From: Zoogloea oleivorans
Lineage (GTDB): Bacteria; Pseudomonadota; Gammaproteobacteria; Burkholderiales; Rhodocyclaceae
Direction: 5' to 3'
Assembly: GCA_030157785.1 (NCBI GenBank)
Contig: JAOAUC010000041.1
Coordinates: 1 to 64,000 of the forward strand
Length of the DNA: 64,000 bases
Under the pieces are notes generated by a model. It worked only from the letters and a program-made list of their open reading frames with translations, made no database searches and was not told the origin of the DNA. Made by a program: the position numbers and the translations under genes. Below, piece by piece: positions 61,219 to 64,000 of the stretch (positions within the stretch are counted from its first letter, which is position 1; each line of letters opens with the position of its first letter).

Positions 61219-63300
61219 TTAATTGCTTATGGCCACGCGCTTGCTGCCGGCCAGCAGGCCCACTTCATCACCGACGATGCGGGCGGTTTCTTCGAGCAGC
61301 ACGTCCTTGCGGGCCTTGAGGGCTTTTTCGGCGGCGAGTTCGGCACTCAGGCTGCGTTCGCCCGATTGCAGGCCGTCGTCGGCGGGGCCTGCCGTGCCGT
61401 CGGCTTCGGCCCGGGCACGCAGGCGGGCTTCGCGGCTGTCCTTTTCGCGTTTGCGTTCGGCTTCCTGCAGGGACAGGCTGCGCTTTTCCTTCAGTTTGAT
61501 GAGTTCGGCCACGTCTTCCTGCAGGTTGGCGAAGGCCTTGTCCTTGCCGGCCCGGGCGGCATGGCGGCTTTGCAGTTCGGGCAGGATGGCGCGGATCTCG
61601 TCGGCGGGGCGGTAGGTTGCCGGGTCGATCTGGCGCCACGGCAGCGCGTTGTCGAAGCGGGCTTCGCCAAATTCGTCGCCTTCGAAGGCGGACGGGAAGC
61701 GGATGTCGGGGGTGACGCCCTTGAGCTGGGTGGTGCCGCCATTTATCCGGAAGAACTGGGCAACGGTGACTTTCAGTTCGCCGAGCTTGGGGGTGTCGCT
61801 GCGCGCCACCTGGTCGAGGTTGATGAGGGACTGGACGGTACCCTTGCCGAAACTGGGCTCGCCGACGATCAGCGCGCGGCCGTAGTCCTGCAGCGCGGCG
61901 GCGAGGATTTCAGAGGCAGAGGCCGAACCCCGGTTGATCATCACCGCCATCGGTCCATCCCAGGCAGCGCCGGCTTTGCTGTCGCTTTCCACATCGACCT
62001 TGCCGTCGGCCCGGCGTTGTTGGACCACCGGACCGGTGTCGATGAAGAGGCCGGTGAGGTCCACCGCTTCCCGCAGGGAGCCGCCGCCGTTGTTGCGCAG
62101 GTCGAGGATGAGGCCGTCCACCTTGTCCTGCTTCAGTTCGTCGACGAGGCGGGCCACGTCGCGGCTGGCGCTGCGGAAATCCTTGTCACCACTGCGGCGC
62201 CCTTCGAAGTCTTCGTAGAAGGTGGGCAGGGTGATGACGCCGATGCGGCGGCCGTCGCCGGCTGGGACCACCGACTTTTTGGCCGCCTGCTCCTCCATCC
62301 GGATCTTGTCGCGGATGAGGGTGATGAGGGTGTGGCGTCCGTCGGGGCCGGCGTTGGCGGGCAGGATGTCGAGGACTACCGGGGTGTCCTTGGTGCCACG
62401 GATCAGCTTGACCACTTCGTCTACCCGGGTGCCCACCACGTCGGTGAGCGGTGCGCCGTCGCCCTGGCCAACCGCGACGATGCGGTCGCCCACGGCCAGC
62501 TTGCCGGAACGGATGGCCGGGCCGCCGGGGCTGAGTTCGCGGATGGTGATGTATTCGTCGCGCTCCTGCAGTACGGCACCGATACCCACCAGCGACAGGC
62601 GCATGGCGATGTCGAAAGAGTCTGCCGAGCCGCGGCCCAGGTAGCTGGTGTGGGGTTCAATAGCCCCGGCGTAGGCGTTCATGAAGGTCTGGAAGACGTC
62701 GTCGCTCTTGCTCTTCTGGCTGCCGGCCAGGAGCCTGGCGTAGCGCTTGTCGAGGGTGTCGCGGATGGCTGCCGGGTCCTTGCCGGCCAGACGCAGGCGC
62801 AGCCAGTCGTTCTTGACCCGCTTGCGCCACAGCTCGCGAGCTTCGGCTTCATCCTTCAGCCAAGGGGCCTTGCTGCGGTCGAGGGGGTATTGCGCGTCCT
62901 GGCTGAAGTCGAAATTCTGGCTGAGCAGGCTGCGGGCATAGCCCAGGCGCTCGCCGGCCCGCTGCTCGTAGCGCAGGAAGAGGGCAAAGGGGATCGACAG
63001 GCGCCCTTGCAGGATGGCGTCGTCGAGCTGGGTGCGGGTGTCGGCGAAGGCGTCGATGTCCACCTGGGTGAGGAACAGCCGCTCCGGGTCGAGGGCCTTG
63101 AGGTAGTGCGTGAAGATCTGTTCCGAGAGGGCGTCGTCGAGGGGTTTGACCGTGTAGTGGTAACGGCTCAGGAACATGGCACTCAGGTAGGCCGCCTGGG
63201 CCTGCTCGGGGGTCGGGCTGAGGCGCGGGGCGGTGTCCTCGCCGGCGGCTGGCAGGCAGAACGCGAGGGCCAGCAGGGCCCCGATCAGGCTTTTTTTCAT
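61219..63300 (-). CDS. prc: Tail-specific (carboxy-terminal processing) protease
   Basis: 693 residues, close to the length of enteric Prc, with signal peptide MKKSLIGALLALAFCLPAAG. N-terminal Prc-specific region (YHYTVKPLDDALSEQIFTHY), a PDZ domain (RELSPGGPAIRSGKLAVGDR) and the S41 catalytic part with GSASASEILAAALQDYGRA (Ser) and GEPSFGKGTVQSL (Lys), then a charged helical C-terminus. Periplasmic protease that trims or degrades proteins from their C-terminal ends. No other gene follows closely. Confidence 0.94.
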   Translation of the reverse strand: MKKSLIGALLALAFCLPAAGEDTAPRLSPTPEQAQAAYLSAMFLSRYHYTVKPLDDALSEQIFTHYLKALDPERLFLTQVDIDAFADTRTQLDDAILQGRLSIPFALFLRYEQRAGERLGYARSLLSQNFDFSQDAQYPLDRSKAPWLKDEAEARELWRKRVKNDWLRLRLAGKDPAAIRDTLDKRYARLLAGSQKSKSDDVFQTFMNAYAGAIEPHTSYLGRGSADSFDIAMRLSLVGIGAVLQERDEYITIRELSPGGPAIRSGKLAVGDRIVAVGQGDGAPLTDVVGTRVDEVVKLIRGTKDTPVVLDILPANAGPDGRHTLITLIRDKIRMEEQAAKKSVVPAGDGRRIGVITLPTFYEDFEGRRSGDKDFRSASRDVARLVDELKQDKVDGLILDLRNNGGGSLREAVDLTGLFIDTGPVVQQRRADGKVDVESDSKAGAAWDGPMAVMINRGSASASEILAAALQDYGRALIVGEPSFGKGTVQSLINLDQVARSDTPKLGELKVTVAQFFRINGGTTQLKGVTPDIRFPSAFEGDEFGEARFDNALPWRQIDPATYRPADEIRAILPELQSRHAARAGKDKAFANLQEDVAELIKLKEKRSLSLQEAERKREKDSREARLRARAEADGTAGPADDGLQSGERSLSAELAAEKALKARKDVLLEETARIVGDEVGLLAGSKRVAISN

Positions 63301-63338
63301 GGCGGCGTGTCCCTGGTGCAGTGGTTGTTCAGCTTAGC

Positions 63339-64000
63339 CTACCAGGCCGGCGCGGCGGCGGCGGGCTGGGCGGGGGCCGCCGGCGGGGCAGGCAGCAGGC
63401 CACCGGCGGCAGCGTAGGTGGCGCCACCGGCAATCAGGACGGCAATGATGAAGGCCGGAAAGCCGCCACCGCGGGGGGCCGGTGCGGGCGACGTGTAGGT
63501 GCGGGTCGCCGGTGGGGTGACTTCCTTCCAGCCGGTGATCATCGGTTTGACGAGGTTTTCCTTCTTGACCCGCAGATAGAAAACGATGGCGCCCACGTGC
63601 AGCACGACCAGCGCCAGCAGGCCGTTCTGCAGCCAGGCGTGCAGGCTGTGGAAGCGGTCGGACTGGTCTTTGCCGACCAGATCGGCGAGGGGGCCCTGGT
63701 AGGCGATGTCATCGTTGGTGAACAGGCCGGTGGCGGCCTGGGCGGCAACCAGGGCCAGCAGGCCAAGGACCGACAGGGCGCCGATGGGGTTGTGGCCGAT
63801 GCCGCGCCATTCGCCGCGCAGGTAGGCCCGGATGGCGCCGGGGCCGCGCACGAAGCTGGCGAAGCGGGCCGTCGGGCTGCCGATCAGGCCCCACACGATG
63901 CGAAAGACGATGAGTCCGACGATCAGGAAGCCGGCGCGGCCATGCCAGTCGATGAGGTTGCCGCCGATCTGGCCGGATACATAGGCAAAGGTGATGCTGG
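63339..64000 (-). CDS. Cytochrome b561-type di-haem membrane protein (partial)
   Basis: The frame continues off the right edge; the 5' end is missing, so the internal ATG at 63896 is not the start. Membrane segments include FLIVGLIVFRIVWGLIGS, ALSVLGLLALVAAQAATGLF and GLLALVVLHVGAIVFYLRVK. His residues in DWHGRAG, SLHAWLQN and LHVGAIV are haem b ligands, and RGPGAIRAYLRG is typical of this family. The C-terminus adds a Pro/Ala-rich linker and one more helix. It shuttles electrons between quinol and periplasmic cytochromes. Confidence 0.85.
   Translation of the reverse strand, partial: SITFAYVSGQIGGNLIDWHGRAGFLIVGLIVFRIVWGLIGSPTARFASFVRGPGAIRAYLRGEWRGIGHNPIGALSVLGLLALVAAQAATGLFTNDDIAYQGPLADLVGKDQSDRFHSLHAWLQNGLLALVVLHVGAIVFYLRVKKENLVKPMITGWKEVTPPATRTYTSPAPAPRGGGFPAFIIAVLIAGGATYAAAGGLLPAPPAAPAQPAAAAPAW

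Noticed and set aside
61060..63417. 785-codon plus-strand frame opposite prc
   Set aside because: Shadow ORF; the minus strand encodes a full-length Prc with catalytic Ser and Lys.

Overview
The window is GC-rich DNA (about 63-65 percent by eye) from a Gram-negative bacterium. TonB-dependent receptors, Tat and Sec signal peptides, c-type cytochromes, RND efflux, Prc protease, DsbD and cysE/cysK all point to a proteobacterium. The overall gene style suggests a respiratory betaproteobacterium of the Rhodocyclales type; this taxonomic guess is inference, since no rRNA or marker gene is present.

Layout. 1-2.9 kb: end of a phenylacetate-CoA-ligase-like gene and an exported metallo-beta-lactamase-fold protein. 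2.9-7.9 kb: sulfur assimilation (sulfate-binding protein, small hydrolase, cysK, cysE, XRE regulator, two YeeE-type sulfur-transport half proteins), with stop/start overlaps. 7.9-12.6 kb: degenerate EAL protein and a lower-GC accessory patch (HNH nuclease, unknown ORF, J-domain protein) set among related repeats. 12.7-18.5 kb: OsmC-YcaO fusion, SRPBCC protein and an odd NeuD/BKACE/GT61 trio. 18.5-21.2 kb: exported redoxin plus DsbD/ScsB-like reductase.

21.3-61 kb holds the most interesting content: three TonB receptors (two with an N-terminal coiled coil), two copies of a DUF1549/DUF1553 - DUF1501 - small cytochrome - diheme cytochrome module, a Tat-exported molybdenum hydroxylase (IorAB type) behind the second copy, an RND pump, an arylsulfatase paired with an octaheme-TPR protein, an SMP-30/gluconolactonase-like protein, cytochrome c' and a Cys-less rhodanese. 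I count 18 CxxCH haem motifs.

Reading the promoters by eye, nine of these transcription units (TonB 1, 2 and 3, both DUF1549 operons, RND pump, sulfatase, SMP-30, rhodanese) carry a sigma-54 -24/-12 element (GG-N10-GC with good flanking consensus) 35-90 bp before the start codon, and several share longer words further upstream. I therefore propose one sigma-54-controlled extracytoplasmic programme: outer-membrane uptake, periplasmic desulfation and oxidation, electron transfer through c-type haems, and efflux. Its substrate is unknown; the arylsulfatase and nearby sulfur genes make a sulfur-scavenging role one option. No sigma-54 activator is encoded in the window.

61.2-64 kb: Prc tail-specific protease and the C-terminal part of a cytochrome b561-type protein running off the right edge. 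No rRNA, tRNA, CRISPR array or transposase was recognised.
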